DNA of 32,398 nt from JBKHJA01 sp046538375 (GTDB taxonomy: Bacteria > Acidobacteriota > Aminicenantia > Aminicenantales > Aminicenantaceae): assembly GCA_046538375.1 (NCBI GenBank), contig JBKHJA010000020.1, forward strand, positions 1 to 32,398, read 5' to 3'. The translations under genes and the position numbers were made by a program. Positions 1-7,897 of this stretch are shown in pieces. How positions within the stretch are numbered: position 1 is the first letter of the stretch; each line of letters starts with the position of its first letter. The notes under the pieces are model-generated. The model was given only the letters and a program-made list of their open reading frames with translations, searched no databases and was not told the DNA's origin.

Positions 1-3000
1 CAACCGGTAAGCTTTCAAGGCTGTTTCTGATGCCTCTTCATATCTGCCCATAGAAGCATAGGCGCCTGCCAGAGTATCAAGACATCGCGGATTTCTCTCG
101 TGGCTGAGTCGGCAGGCCCTCTGGGCTAAGTTCAGGGCCTGTTCTCTATCTCTGAGCTTTCTGTCCGGAACAGAGAGGAGCAGCCTGGCCAGGAGATCCA
201 GAAGCAGCACCTGGTCCGGGGAAAGCGCGATTCCTTGCTCCAGAGTTTCCATGGCTTCCTTGTAGCGGTTCTCTCTTAGAAGCAAAAAAGCAAGGTTGTA
301 CCGGCTGCGCGCATCCTGGGGATCAAGCTGCTGAACTTGGTAGAGTATATCTATAGCCTGGCCGTATTCTCTTTTCCGGATCAGGGCCTGGGCCAGGTTG
401 ACCTTTGTTTTCACATGATAAGGATCAATCCTCATCGCTTCCTTGAACCGGGCCACGGCTTCATCGATCTTTCCTTTGTTGAGCAAAGCCGCCCCTAAAT
501 TGCTGTGGATTTTCACATCTCTGGGGTCAATCCGCAGGGCTTCTTCCAGATGCTTCACAGCCTCGTCCAGCCTCCCCAGCTGGATGAGGGAAGAAGCCAG
601 GTTGTTTTTGACCCGGGCATTTAAGGGATCGATGCGGAGGGCCCGGCGCAGATGCTTCAAGGCTTCCTGAGGCTTTCCCTGCTGGTTCAAGATGCTGCCC
701 AGCCTGGCGAAAGCAGTCAGGGAATTCGGCTGGAGTTTTAAAACTTCCTGGTAATGCGAGGCTGCTTCCTCTGCTTTTCCCAGGTTTAAGAGAAGGCCGG
801 CCAGCTCTAAACGGGCTTCCACATGATCAGGGTCAGCTTTCAATGCCTTCTCCAGGATGGGAATCACATCCTTTAATTTTCCCTGGTCTTTATCTCCGCC
901 CAGGGTGATCATGGTCCTCAATCCCCTGGCCAGCCACAGCAGTCTCATGGCGTCCTGAGGATAAAAGGCGGAGACCTGTTTGAGATACCGGATGCTTTCT
1001 CTGATGTTCTCTTTTTCCTTGAGTGTTTTTTTATCCTGGGGAAGGAGAGCGAAAGCTTCCTTGATTTTACCCTGAAGAATCATTTTTTTGCCTTGAAAAA
1101 GAAGTTTTAACTTCTGTTTGAGTTCTGCCCTTTTTTCTTGATCACCCCTATCATCCAGGTAAGGCCAGATGCTTTCCACAACTGGAAGAAAGCTTTTCAG
1201 GTCATGTCTTTGGCTCAGAGAGTAAGGGGTGTGGTAATAACTCCAGGGAAGATTGTCGGTGTTTACGGGTACATCCCGTGTCCATCGCCTGATTCTCTCT
1301 TCGTTGGCCAGGAAATTGCGGAGGATTCCCACCGGATGGTTGAGGTCCCAGGGTTTAAGGTCTTTTTGAACAGCAGGATAAGAAAGTTTCTGCTTGAGGT
1401 CTTGGAGGTCAATGGTCAAAGTGTCAGGAGTAGCCGCCAGCAGGCTGAATTTCATGAAGCGGCCCATCTCATCAATGGCATGGGTCAGCCACAGGCTGGT
1501 GTGGGGAAAAACGGATTGAAAAGTATGAAGTATGATCTTGTATTCCTGGGTGGTCAGGTGGTGGAAGGGAAGCCATTGGACGAAAACACCGTTCTCCGTC
1601 AGGCTTTCTCTTACCGCCTGGTAAAACTCCCGGGTGTAAAGCACCCAGCTGTCTGCAGATTTAGGATGGGTGGAGTCACTGATGATCAGAGGGTACTTTT
1701 TTCCGGACATGAAAAGATAGTTCCTCCCGTCCTCCACCACAACGTGGAGTTTCGGATTCTGAAGCAGGCGGTTGTTTTCCCGGGAGAGATGACCGGCGGC
1801 TTCGATGACGCTGGCCTCAATATCCACCACTTCAAGCGACCGCACCTCCGGGTGCTGCACTGTGGCTCCAGCAGCGATCCCTCCCCCGAAACAGATCATC
1901 AACACCTCCGAAGGATGGGGATGGAGCAGCACCCCCAGGATGCCCATCAGTTTGAAACAGTACCGGGCAGCAAAGCTGGTGGGGACTTCCTCCACACTGT
2001 TTATGTAAAGGTCTTTAAGCCGGCTGACTTTATCCTGGACCAGGATAGAGGTGGCGGTCTTTCCTTCTTTGTAAAAAATGATCTGGTTGTGTTTTCCAAG
2101 CTGCAGAGTGCTGAGAAAAAGATCTTTGCTCAGGTTGCGGGGTAAAAAAAGCGGAAAAAGGAGAATCAGAGCAAGAAGGGAAGCCGCCGCCTGAACTAAG
2201 CACCATTTTTTATTTTTCATCTTAGAGAAAGAATAGAGCCACACACCGGTGAAGGATGTCAGCACGGCCATGGCCAGCAGGCTGGTTCGAAGCCCAAAAA
2301 GGGGGATGGCCGCCAGGACCGGCAGAAGAGAGCCGGTTATACTGCCGGCCGTGTTCACGGCATAGACCTTCCCGATGCTTTCCCCCACTTTTTTTATGTT
2401 TTGAGTGAACACCGTGCACAGGGCAGGAAAGGCCATGCCCATCAGGATGGTGGGCAAAAATATGGTGACCGCCGCTATGTTCAGGGACTGGAGTTTTGTC
2501 CAGGCAGGGACGGCGGGATGGATAGGGCTGAAAGGAAGAATGCGGAGCCCGTAGGATTGAGCCAGCTTGGAGGCCGCAAAGAGCATAACCAGGATCAAAG
2601 GACCTGATAGAATCAGGACCCCGGCCAGGATTAAACCCTGATTCTGGCGTTGGGCTAAAAACAGCCTGTAGACAAGACTCCCCAGTCCCAATCCCACCAG
2701 AAAAACTCCCAGGATGCTGGGGAAATTGTAGGCGTTGGAGGGAATCCTGAAAGATAGGTACCGGGTCCAGAGAACCTCAAGGGAAAGAGACACAAACCCG
2801 GTGACAAAAGCGATCAGCAGGAAAATATTCCTGATACTTTGAGGAAAGGAATTCCCGGCGGAAGGGCCTTTTTCTTTTTTCTTCCTTGATTTATTGTTTT
2901 GAGGTTTTTTTGGTTCAGGAGAAATTTCCGTGGTCTTTCTTTTTCCCAAGAAGTGCACAAGCACCGCCGCCGCTGCAACGGACAGGTTAATGGTCACAGC

Positions 3001-3624
3001 CAGATGATTGGTTCCCTCAAGACCCAGGGTTTCGATCAGCACAAATCCTGAGGCCAGGCATCCTCCGGCTGCGCCCAGGGTGTTCAACCCGTAAAGAAGG
3101 CTTATCCTGGGGCCGACCAGCCTGAGCTTCTCCACACAGTACCGGCCCAGCACCGGCAGGGTCCCTCCGATAAGAAAGCAGGGTATGAAAAGGATGAGAA
3201 AAGAGAACATAAAACGGATCAGGCTGATAACAGGAATGGATGAAGCTGCTGAGGAGAAGAGAGCGGGCATTATTTTCTCCATCAGGTGGAGAATAAAAGG
3301 AACGATAAAAGCAGAAAGGGCAATCCCTCCCTCAAGAAGGGAGTAGAGAAGAAGGCGGTGGCGGTGGCGGTCTGTGTAGCGGCCGAACCACCAGCTCCCT
3401 ATGCCCAGCCCGGCCATAAAGGCAGCCAGCACAGTGCTGATGGCATAGGAGCTGTTGCCAAAAACCAGGACGAACTGCCTGGTCCAGAGGATTTCATAGA
3501 CCAGGGCGGCTGCTCCGGAGAAGAAGAAGAGAACATAGATCACTGAACGGATGATCAGAGTGGAGGCCCCTTTTTCCGGAAACTCAGGAGAAAGAATATC
3601 CTGTTGGGTTAGAGCTCTTTCCAT
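1..3624 (-). CDS. Membrane / spermidine-synthase-like / TPR fusion protein, 3' end outside window
   Basis: The frame is open without a stop from the ATG at 3624 to the left edge (1208 codons, C-terminus missing). Three parts are visible. Residues about 25-490 hold many hydrophobic segments of the MFS/spermidine-synthase fusion type, broken by a Lys-rich linker near 225-250. Residues about 500-800 are a class I methyltransferase fold like spermidine synthase, with a glycine loop (GGGIAAG, near 580), VVDIE, EDGRNYL, SDSTHP (near 650) and NTDNLPW. From about 860 on there are at least seven TPR repeats (for example LGRLDEAVKHLEEALRIDP). Classical spermidine synthases have GGGDG and DSTDP; here the first Asp and the last Asp of these motifs are replaced, so polyamine synthesis is doubtful. 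The substrate is unknown. A promoter lies at 3673-3700. Fused membrane/SpeE proteins are known as a family; the function of this one is inferred only loosely. Confidence 0.85.
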   Translation of the reverse strand, partial: MERALTQQDILSPEFPEKGASTLIIRSVIYVLFFFSGAAALVYEILWTRQFVLVFGNSSYAISTVLAAFMAGLGIGSWWFGRYTDRHRHRLLLYSLLEGGIALSAFIVPFILHLMEKIMPALFSSAASSIPVISLIRFMFSFLILFIPCFLIGGTLPVLGRYCVEKLRLVGPRISLLYGLNTLGAAGGCLASGFVLIETLGLEGTNHLAVTINLSVAAAAVLVHFLGKRKTTEISPEPKKPQNNKSRKKKEKGPSAGNSFPQSIRNIFLLIAFVTGFVSLSLEVLWTRYLSFRIPSNAYNFPSILGVFLVGLGLGSLVYRLFLAQRQNQGLILAGVLILSGPLILVMLFAASKLAQSYGLRILPFSPIHPAVPAWTKLQSLNIAAVTIFLPTILMGMAFPALCTVFTQNIKKVGESIGKVYAVNTAGSITGSLLPVLAAIPLFGLRTSLLAMAVLTSFTGVWLYSFSKMKNKKWCLVQAAASLLALILLFPLFLPRNLSKDLFLSTLQLGKHNQIIFYKEGKTATSILVQDKVSRLKDLYINSVEEVPTSFAARYCFKLMGILGVLLHPHPSEVLMICFGGGIAAGATVQHPEVRSLEVVDIEASVIEAAGHLSRENNRLLQNPKLHVVVEDGRNYLFMSGKKYPLIISDSTHPKSADSWVLYTREFYQAVRESLTENGVFVQWLPFHHLTTQEYKIILHTFQSVFPHTSLWLTHAIDEMGRFMKFSLLAATPDTLTIDLQDLKQKLSYPAVQKDLKPWDLNHPVGILRNFLANEERIRRWTRDVPVNTDNLPWSYYHTPYSLSQRHDLKSFLPVVESIWPYLDDRGDQEKRAELKQKLKLLFQGKKMILQGKIKEAFALLPQDKKTLKEKENIRESIRYLKQVSAFYPQDAMRLLWLARGLRTMITLGGDKDQGKLKDVIPILEKALKADPDHVEARLELAGLLLNLGKAEEAASHYQEVLKLQPNSLTAFARLGSILNQQGKPQEALKHLRRALRIDPLNARVKNNLASSLIQLGRLDEAVKHLEEALRIDPRDVKIHSNLGAALLNKGKIDEAVARFKEAMRIDPYHVKTKVNLAQALIRKREYGQAIDILYQVQQLDPQDARSRYNLAFLLLRENRYKEAMETLEQGIALSPDQVLLLDLLARLLLSVPDRKLRDREQALNLAQRACRLSHERNPRCLDTLAGAYASMGRYEEASETALKAYRL

Positions 3625-3672
3625 CAGTCTCTGTGAACAGCGAATTCTTGATTTTGCCCGGTCTCCCAAGCG

Positions 3673-3700
3673 ATTAAAGGAAGCGAGGCGGTCTTGTCAA
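3673..3700 (-). promoter_or_regulatory. Sigma-70-type promoter for the membrane/SpeE-like/TPR gene
   Basis: On the minus strand TTGACA (3695-3700) is followed by a 16-base spacer and TTTAAT (3673-3678, five of six consensus bases). The predicted transcript start is about 40 bases before the ATG at 3624. It sits in the 139-base gap after the VWFA-like gene, so the fusion gene can be transcribed on its own. Confidence 0.55.
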
Positions 3701-3763
3701 ATAAGGAAGATATCACTGCGGCATTGGATGCCTGAAATCGCTTCCCGTTTTATCCTTATTGGT

Positions 3764-5293
3764 TTAGAGTTCAATCTCCCGGGAAAAGACGTCTGTCTCC
3801 TCCGAGATTTTGTCCGCGGCTTCCAAGATCAGGAAATAGGTTCCTGATTTTACCCTGTTAAGATTAAGGGAGATATGAGCTTTTTCTTTGGTGAGGCTCA
3901 TTATTTTTCCCTCAGAGAAGGCTTTCTTTGAGTTTTCATCGAAAAGAGTGATATTCACCTCCACTGTTCCCCTGGATTTTATCCTCTGGTAGTTCAGGAG
4001 AGTAAAACTCAGCCTTTTGTGTCCGGCCTTAACCTGGGTTATGGTCACAGGAGGGGGTTCTTTTTCAGGAAAACGCTTGCTGTAAATGACCTTTACCCCT
4101 TTTCTCTTGACTTTAACCTCGATATTTTTCTTTTGGTCAGATGAATCATCAGCGGGGGTATACCATAAAAGATAATAGAAATCTCTTTTATGTGCGGCTT
4201 CCGCAAGAGCTGGCCAGACTTTTTGGGAGAAAGAGGAAGAACCCCCGGTCAACCGGCTCAGTCTCCTGAAGCAGTCTTCATAATCTTGAGAGACTTCCTC
4301 CAGGGCAAAATCTGGAGAGAGAAGAGACCGAAAGGATCTCAACAAAATCAGATGGAAGGTGATATTGGCTTCCATAAAAAGATCCCTCAGATTTTCAGCC
4401 GGAAAATTCTCAGAAACACTGAAATTCTTGTGCAGATCAAACTGCTGGCTCTGGATGAAGCGTGCCTTGGCCTGCCCTTCGGATTCGGTCTGTTGACCGA
4501 TCCAGTTTCTTATTTCTGCGTCCAGGGTCCCTTCATTTTTCAAGCGGGGAAACATCTCCCGCTGCTGGAAGCAGAGGGCCCATTTTTCTCCGGGCATGGG
4601 TTTGATTCTTTTGATCAGGCTGCGGTACAGGGCCAGGTCAGGAACAAGGTATTGTCTCCTGTAATCAAGCCATATGCGGCGGTAGTTGTTGAAGAACCTG
4701 TACACGGCCTGGTATTGACTGGTGATACCTGTCTGCTCCCCGCGAAGAATACTGAGAAGTCTGTCTGCTTCGAATCCTAATTCTTTGAATGCCTGCTGGA
4801 TGTGCATGCTGGAGATAGCTTTGTATTTTTTCAGGGTTTCCTTGAGCCTGAGAACAGTTTCTGATAGATTCTCGCCTTTTCCTATGTTCAATACCGTGTT
4901 TTCGGTGAGGATGAGAAGGTTATTGCCCGGGCGAAAATAATTCTGGAAAAAGTGGTCAATCCCCTCTTCTACCGATGGGTTGTAGTCGTAGACATTGAAA
5001 ATGAGCATGAACAGCCTTTCTTGTGGTGAGTCCTTCTCCTCTGTTCGGGGGCCAGCTATTTTTCTGGAGACGGCTTCAAACCCGGTGATTTCTTGTTTGA
5101 TGCCGTTTTCATAGATTTCAAAGTCAGCCCGGGTCAATTCTGTCAGCGGCTTTCCTTGGTAAAACACACGGACCGGGACCTCAACGGCTGTGACCGTGAC
5201 TTCCTCCTTGAATCTCTGCTGTCTCGAACCTGGAAAGGCAGGCAGATTGATAAAGAAGAGGAAAAGTGTAACCATAAAGAATATTTTTTTCAT
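3764..5293 (-). CDS. Secreted VWFA-related-domain protein
   Basis: A 509-residue protein that starts with a clear signal peptide (MKK, hydrophobic core, cleavage near FPG-S). Residues about 30-75 carry the typical opening of the VWFA-related domain family found in Acidobacteria (VTAVEVPVRVFYQGKPLTELTRADFEIYENG). The following Rossmann-like part begins LMLIFNVYDYNPS where a true von Willebrand A domain would have DxSxS, so the metal-binding MIDAS is not conserved. The C-terminal third looks like a beta-rich domain (RGTVEVNITLFDENSKKAF). It probably works outside the cytoplasm in protein contacts. No enzymatic motif is seen. It lies upstream of the large membrane fusion gene in the same direction, 139 bases away. 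Confidence 0.75.
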   Translation of the reverse strand: MKKIFFMVTLFLFFINLPAFPGSRQQRFKEEVTVTAVEVPVRVFYQGKPLTELTRADFEIYENGIKQEITGFEAVSRKIAGPRTEEKDSPQERLFMLIFNVYDYNPSVEEGIDHFFQNYFRPGNNLLILTENTVLNIGKGENLSETVLRLKETLKKYKAISSMHIQQAFKELGFEADRLLSILRGEQTGITSQYQAVYRFFNNYRRIWLDYRRQYLVPDLALYRSLIKRIKPMPGEKWALCFQQREMFPRLKNEGTLDAEIRNWIGQQTESEGQAKARFIQSQQFDLHKNFSVSENFPAENLRDLFMEANITFHLILLRSFRSLLSPDFALEEVSQDYEDCFRRLSRLTGGSSSFSQKVWPALAEAAHKRDFYYLLWYTPADDSSDQKKNIEVKVKRKGVKVIYSKRFPEKEPPPVTITQVKAGHKRLSFTLLNYQRIKSRGTVEVNITLFDENSKKAFSEGKIMSLTKEKAHISLNLNRVKSGTYFLILEAADKISEETDVFSREIEL

Positions 5294-5382
5294 GAACAGG
5301 TCAATTTGAATTTACCAGATTATCAGGAAAAATAAAAGAGGCTGGTGGAAATGCTTCAGCAGGGAGAATTTAAGATTTATGA

Positions 5383-5769
5383 TTATTTTCGTCCGTAGTC
5401 ATCCTGGAGGCGAACCACGTCTTTTTCGTCTGAGCCGCCGATCCATATCTCCATCACCCGGGCGGGGCTCCCGCCCACACAGCGAAGCCGGTGGGCTGCT
5501 TTGCAGGGGATGAAGATCTCTTCGTTCTTGTTGGGCTGCCAGACTTTATCACCCACTGTGATTTCCAGCCCTTGGTCCAGGACCACCCAGAATTCGCTGC
5601 GGCGGTTGTGGTACTGAAGAGAAAGCGCCTGATTGGGGTTAACGGTGATGATTTTGATGCTCCTTGCTTCCCGGTAAGGATAGGATCGGAATTTCCCCCA
5701 CGGCCTGATATCCTGGACGATTTTATCCCTGAACCGAATCTCAACGGCTTGGAGATCGTTTTTCACCAT
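5383..5769 (-). CDS. Cupin, mannose-6-phosphate isomerase type II-like
   Basis: A 128-residue single-domain cupin. It matches the C-terminal isomerase domain of bifunctional ManC-type enzymes: RPWGKFRSY near the start, LQYHNRRSEFWVVL with the metal-binding His and Glu, IPCKAAHRL with the later His, and the closing VRLQDDYGR. The nucleotidyltransferase half is absent, so this is a stand-alone domain. Such proteins are usually annotated as phosphomannose isomerase type II or sugar cupin; the real substrate cannot be read from sequence. AAGGG lies seven bases before the ATG. It is the last gene in the direction of the tol-pal/ssb cluster, 111 bases after ssb, and may be co-transcribed. Confidence 0.75.
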   Translation of the reverse strand: MVKNDLQAVEIRFRDKIVQDIRPWGKFRSYPYREARSIKIITVNPNQALSLQYHNRRSEFWVVLDQGLEITVGDKVWQPNKNEEIFIPCKAAHRLRCVGGSPARVMEIWIGGSDEKDVVRLQDDYGRK

Positions 5770-5880
5770 AATGGACCCTTTTTGCAGATATCCTTTTGCT
5801 GAAAAGGCTTACTCTGGCTTTTGGACACAGAACCTCATCCCTTTACAGACGCCTTGAGATACGGCCAGAAGCAGGAGAAG

Positions 5881-6345
5881 TCAGAAGGGGACTTCGTCTT
5901 CCTCGTCGCTTTCCTCCTTGGCCTTTGAATCTTCATCTTCAAGATCTGAGGGAGAGGATTGCGACTGAGGTTCCTGTTGGAATTGCTCTTCCTGATCTTC
6001 CCGTTTCCCCAGCAGAACGATGTTGCGGGCCTCGATTTCAGTGGTGAATCTTTTGTTTCCCTCTCTATCCTGCCAGCTGCGCGTTCTGAGTTTTCCCTCC
6101 ACGTAGATCTGTTTCCCTTGAGTCAGATATTTTTCACAGAATTCAGCGCGTTTACCCCAGGCCACTATGCGGTGCCATTCCACCCTGGTGTCGGTTTCGT
6201 TGGTGCTGGGGTTGAAGATGCGTTCGTTGGTAGCCAGGGTAAATCGAGCCACCGCCCTCTCTGTCTGGGGAAGATATCTGAGTTCAGGATTCTGTCCCAG
6301 ACGTCCGATTAAGATAACCTTGTTGAGGCTGTTAATGTCCCTCAT
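5881..6345 (-). CDS. ssb: Single-stranded DNA-binding protein
   Basis: A 154-residue SSB that protects single-stranded DNA during replication and repair. The OB fold begins SLNKVILIGRLGQNPELRYLP and continues through VEWHRIVAWGKRAEFCEKYL and KQIYVEGKLRTRSWQD. A Gln/Ser/Pro-rich linker leads to an acidic tail ending DEEDEVPF, the conserved peptide that recruits partner proteins. I chose the ATG at 6345 because SSBs start just before SLNKV; an in-frame TTG at 6381 would add 12 residues of upstream-gene sequence. The start overlaps the end of cpoB by 14 bases, which suggests translational coupling to the tol-pal operon, an unusual location for ssb. Confidence 0.95.
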   Translation of the reverse strand: MRDINSLNKVILIGRLGQNPELRYLPQTERAVARFTLATNERIFNPSTNETDTRVEWHRIVAWGKRAEFCEKYLTQGKQIYVEGKLRTRSWQDREGNKRFTTEIEARNIVLLGKREDQEEQFQQEPQSQSSPSDLEDEDSKAKEESDEEDEVPF

Positions 6346-7207
6346 TTTCAGATTGCAATTCCTTGATTTTTTGCTGGGCAATCTTGGTTTCTTCTTCCAG
6401 AGGATATTTGCTGATCAGAAGCTTAAACACAGCTAGAGCTTGTTCATTTTTTCCCAGTTCCATAAGACTTATGCCTTTTTTTAAATAAGCGGCAGGAGCT
6501 TTGTCTGCATGCCCATATTTCAAAATCAGGTTATTGAACTGCTGGATGGCTTTCTCATATTGGCTCTGGCTGAAATAACATTCTCCTATCCAGTATAAAG
6601 CATTGTCAGCAAGAGGGCTTTCCGGGAATTGTTCTCGATACAGCAGGAAACCCTGGATGGCCAGCTCGAAATTTCCCTTCAGATAATCCGAGTAAGCCAT
6701 GTTGTAAACTTCTTGGGGAGAGAGTGTGGGAGGAAGAAGAGGAGTCTGGGGAGGTTCTTCCTGTGGTTTTTTTTCCTGCGGCTTGGCCTGCTGGGGAGGA
6801 GAAGTGGTTTCAGTTGGCCTTTCTTCTTGGGGCAGCAGTTGGGAGCGGGCCACATTCTTTATTTCCAGCAGTTCTTCTGAGAATTTGGCCATCTGCGAAT
6901 TCATGGATTCTATTTTTTCCAAAAGAATAAGGTACTGAGAGGCGATCTTTTTTTGGTCATCTTTGAAACTGGCCTGTTCCGATTGGAAAAGCTTCACCAG
7001 GGTGAGAAGTTCTCCCAACTGCTTCTTTATGAGTTTTATGTCCGCGGTGTCACTTTCTATTTTTTCATCCAGTTGGAGGACTTTTTGTTTGAGAAGCTGC
7101 ACGTCCTTGTAGATGAGTTCATAGGCTTTTTTTTCCTTATCCGCTCCTCCCAGGAGAAGAGAGAGAAAGAGGATAAGAAATATCCCGGAAGAAAACTTTT
7201 TGCCCAT
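6332..7207 (-). CDS. cpoB: Tol-Pal system protein CpoB (YbgF)
   Basis: A 291-residue periplasmic protein with an N-terminal signal peptide (MGKKFSSGIFLILFLSLLLGG). Residues about 25-120 form a heptad-rich coiled coil, as in the trimerising region of CpoB. A Pro/Gln/Glu-rich linker follows. The C-terminal part from about 165 (YNMAYSDYLKGNFELAIQGF) holds three TPR-like repeats of the YbgF type. In Escherichia coli CpoB links the Tol machine with peptidoglycan synthesis during envelope constriction. The gene starts three bases after the pal stop, in the standard tol-pal order. Confidence 0.9.
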   Translation of the reverse strand: MGKKFSSGIFLILFLSLLLGGADKEKKAYELIYKDVQLLKQKVLQLDEKIESDTADIKLIKKQLGELLTLVKLFQSEQASFKDDQKKIASQYLILLEKIESMNSQMAKFSEELLEIKNVARSQLLPQEERPTETTSPPQQAKPQEKKPQEEPPQTPLLPPTLSPQEVYNMAYSDYLKGNFELAIQGFLLYREQFPESPLADNALYWIGECYFSQSQYEKAIQQFNNLILKYGHADKAPAAYLKKGISLMELGKNEQALAVFKLLISKYPLEEETKIAQQKIKELQSENEGH

Positions 7208-7210
7208 AAA

Positions 7211-7765
7211 TTATTTGGCGATGATGGTGAATTGCGATCGTCTGTTTTTTTGCCAGGCGACTTCGTTGTGTCCTGGATCGAGGGGTTGGCTCTTGCCGTA
7301 AGAGATGATTTCCATCCTGTCAGCAGGTATGCCCAGGGAGATAAGGTAGTCGCGGGTGGACTTGGCTCTTTTTTCGCCCAGGGCTAGGTTGTACTCTTCG
7401 GTTCCTCTTTCGTCGCAGTGGCCTTCGATCAGGATTCTGGCTGAATCGAATTTCTTAAGCCAGGCTGCATTCTCTGCCAGAACCGGTTTGGCATCTTCAC
7501 GGATAAAGTATCTGTCGAAGTCGAAATGGATCATGTTCAGAGGAGCTTCTTGGTTGATTTCCTCCAGAGACTTGGCCGCAAAGATTTCTTCTTCGGTCAA
7601 CTCCGGTTCTTTGACTGGAGCAGGCTTTTCAACCTTTTCCACCTTGGGCTGTTCTTTGACCTGGGGCGGCGGCGGAGGAGGAGCTTCTTCTACTTTTTTG
7701 CGGCAGGAGAGAAAAAATACGAAAACCAAAAGACAGACTAGGGAGAGGATAAGTGTTTTTTTCAT
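7211..7765 (-). CDS. pal: Peptidoglycan-associated lipoprotein Pal
   Basis: A 184-residue outer-membrane lipoprotein. The signal peptide ends in a lipobox (F18-L19-S20-C21), so Cys21 should be lipidated. A Pro/Lys/Glu-rich spacer (residues about 27-60, with a run of seven prolines) leads to an OmpA C-terminal domain: MIHFDFDRYFIREDA, IEGHCDERGTEEYNLALGEKRA with the Asp and Arg that bind diaminopimelate in peptidoglycan, and MEIISYGKSQP. It anchors the outer membrane to the wall and is moved by TolQRAB. A strong Shine-Dalgarno sequence (AAGGAGG) precedes the ATG and the gene has its own promoter at 7828-7856. Confidence 0.95.
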   Translation of the reverse strand: MKKTLILSLVCLLVFVFFLSCRKKVEEAPPPPPPQVKEQPKVEKVEKPAPVKEPELTEEEIFAAKSLEEINQEAPLNMIHFDFDRYFIREDAKPVLAENAAWLKKFDSARILIEGHCDERGTEEYNLALGEKRAKSTRDYLISLGIPADRMEIISYGKSQPLDPGHNEVAWQKNRRSQFTIIAK

Positions 7766-7827
7766 TTGACCTCCTTTGAGTGAGATTTGTGCTTTCCCAC
7801 TTCCTGTATAAAATCTTTTGCTGTCCT

Positions 7828-7856
7828 AAAATACAATTAAACTCCCCTCCTGTCAA
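7828..7856 (-). promoter_or_regulatory. Internal promoter of pal
   Basis: On the minus strand a perfect TTGACA (7851-7856), a 17-base spacer and TATTTT (7828-7833) lie in the 132-base gap between tolB and pal. It would allow pal-cpoB-ssb to be made at a higher level than the inner-membrane Tol genes. This fits Pal being the abundant member of the system. Confidence 0.6.
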
Positions 7857-7897
7857 CACAATCCTTGGGCCGTTTCTTCTGCCTCCATTCTGTATAA

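Noticed and set aside
1138..2145. Long plus-strand open frame (335 codons)
   Set aside because: It is antisense to the spermidine-synthase-like part of the large minus-strand gene, whose motifs are convincing. The plus-strand translation resembles no family.
5792..5806. CCTTTT/AAAAGG hairpin between ssb and the cupin gene as terminator
   Set aside because: Short stem without a following T run in the direction of transcription.
6345..6381. TTG start for ssb 12 codons upstream
   Set aside because: It would add residues read from the cpoB coding region, while SSBs start just before SLNKV.
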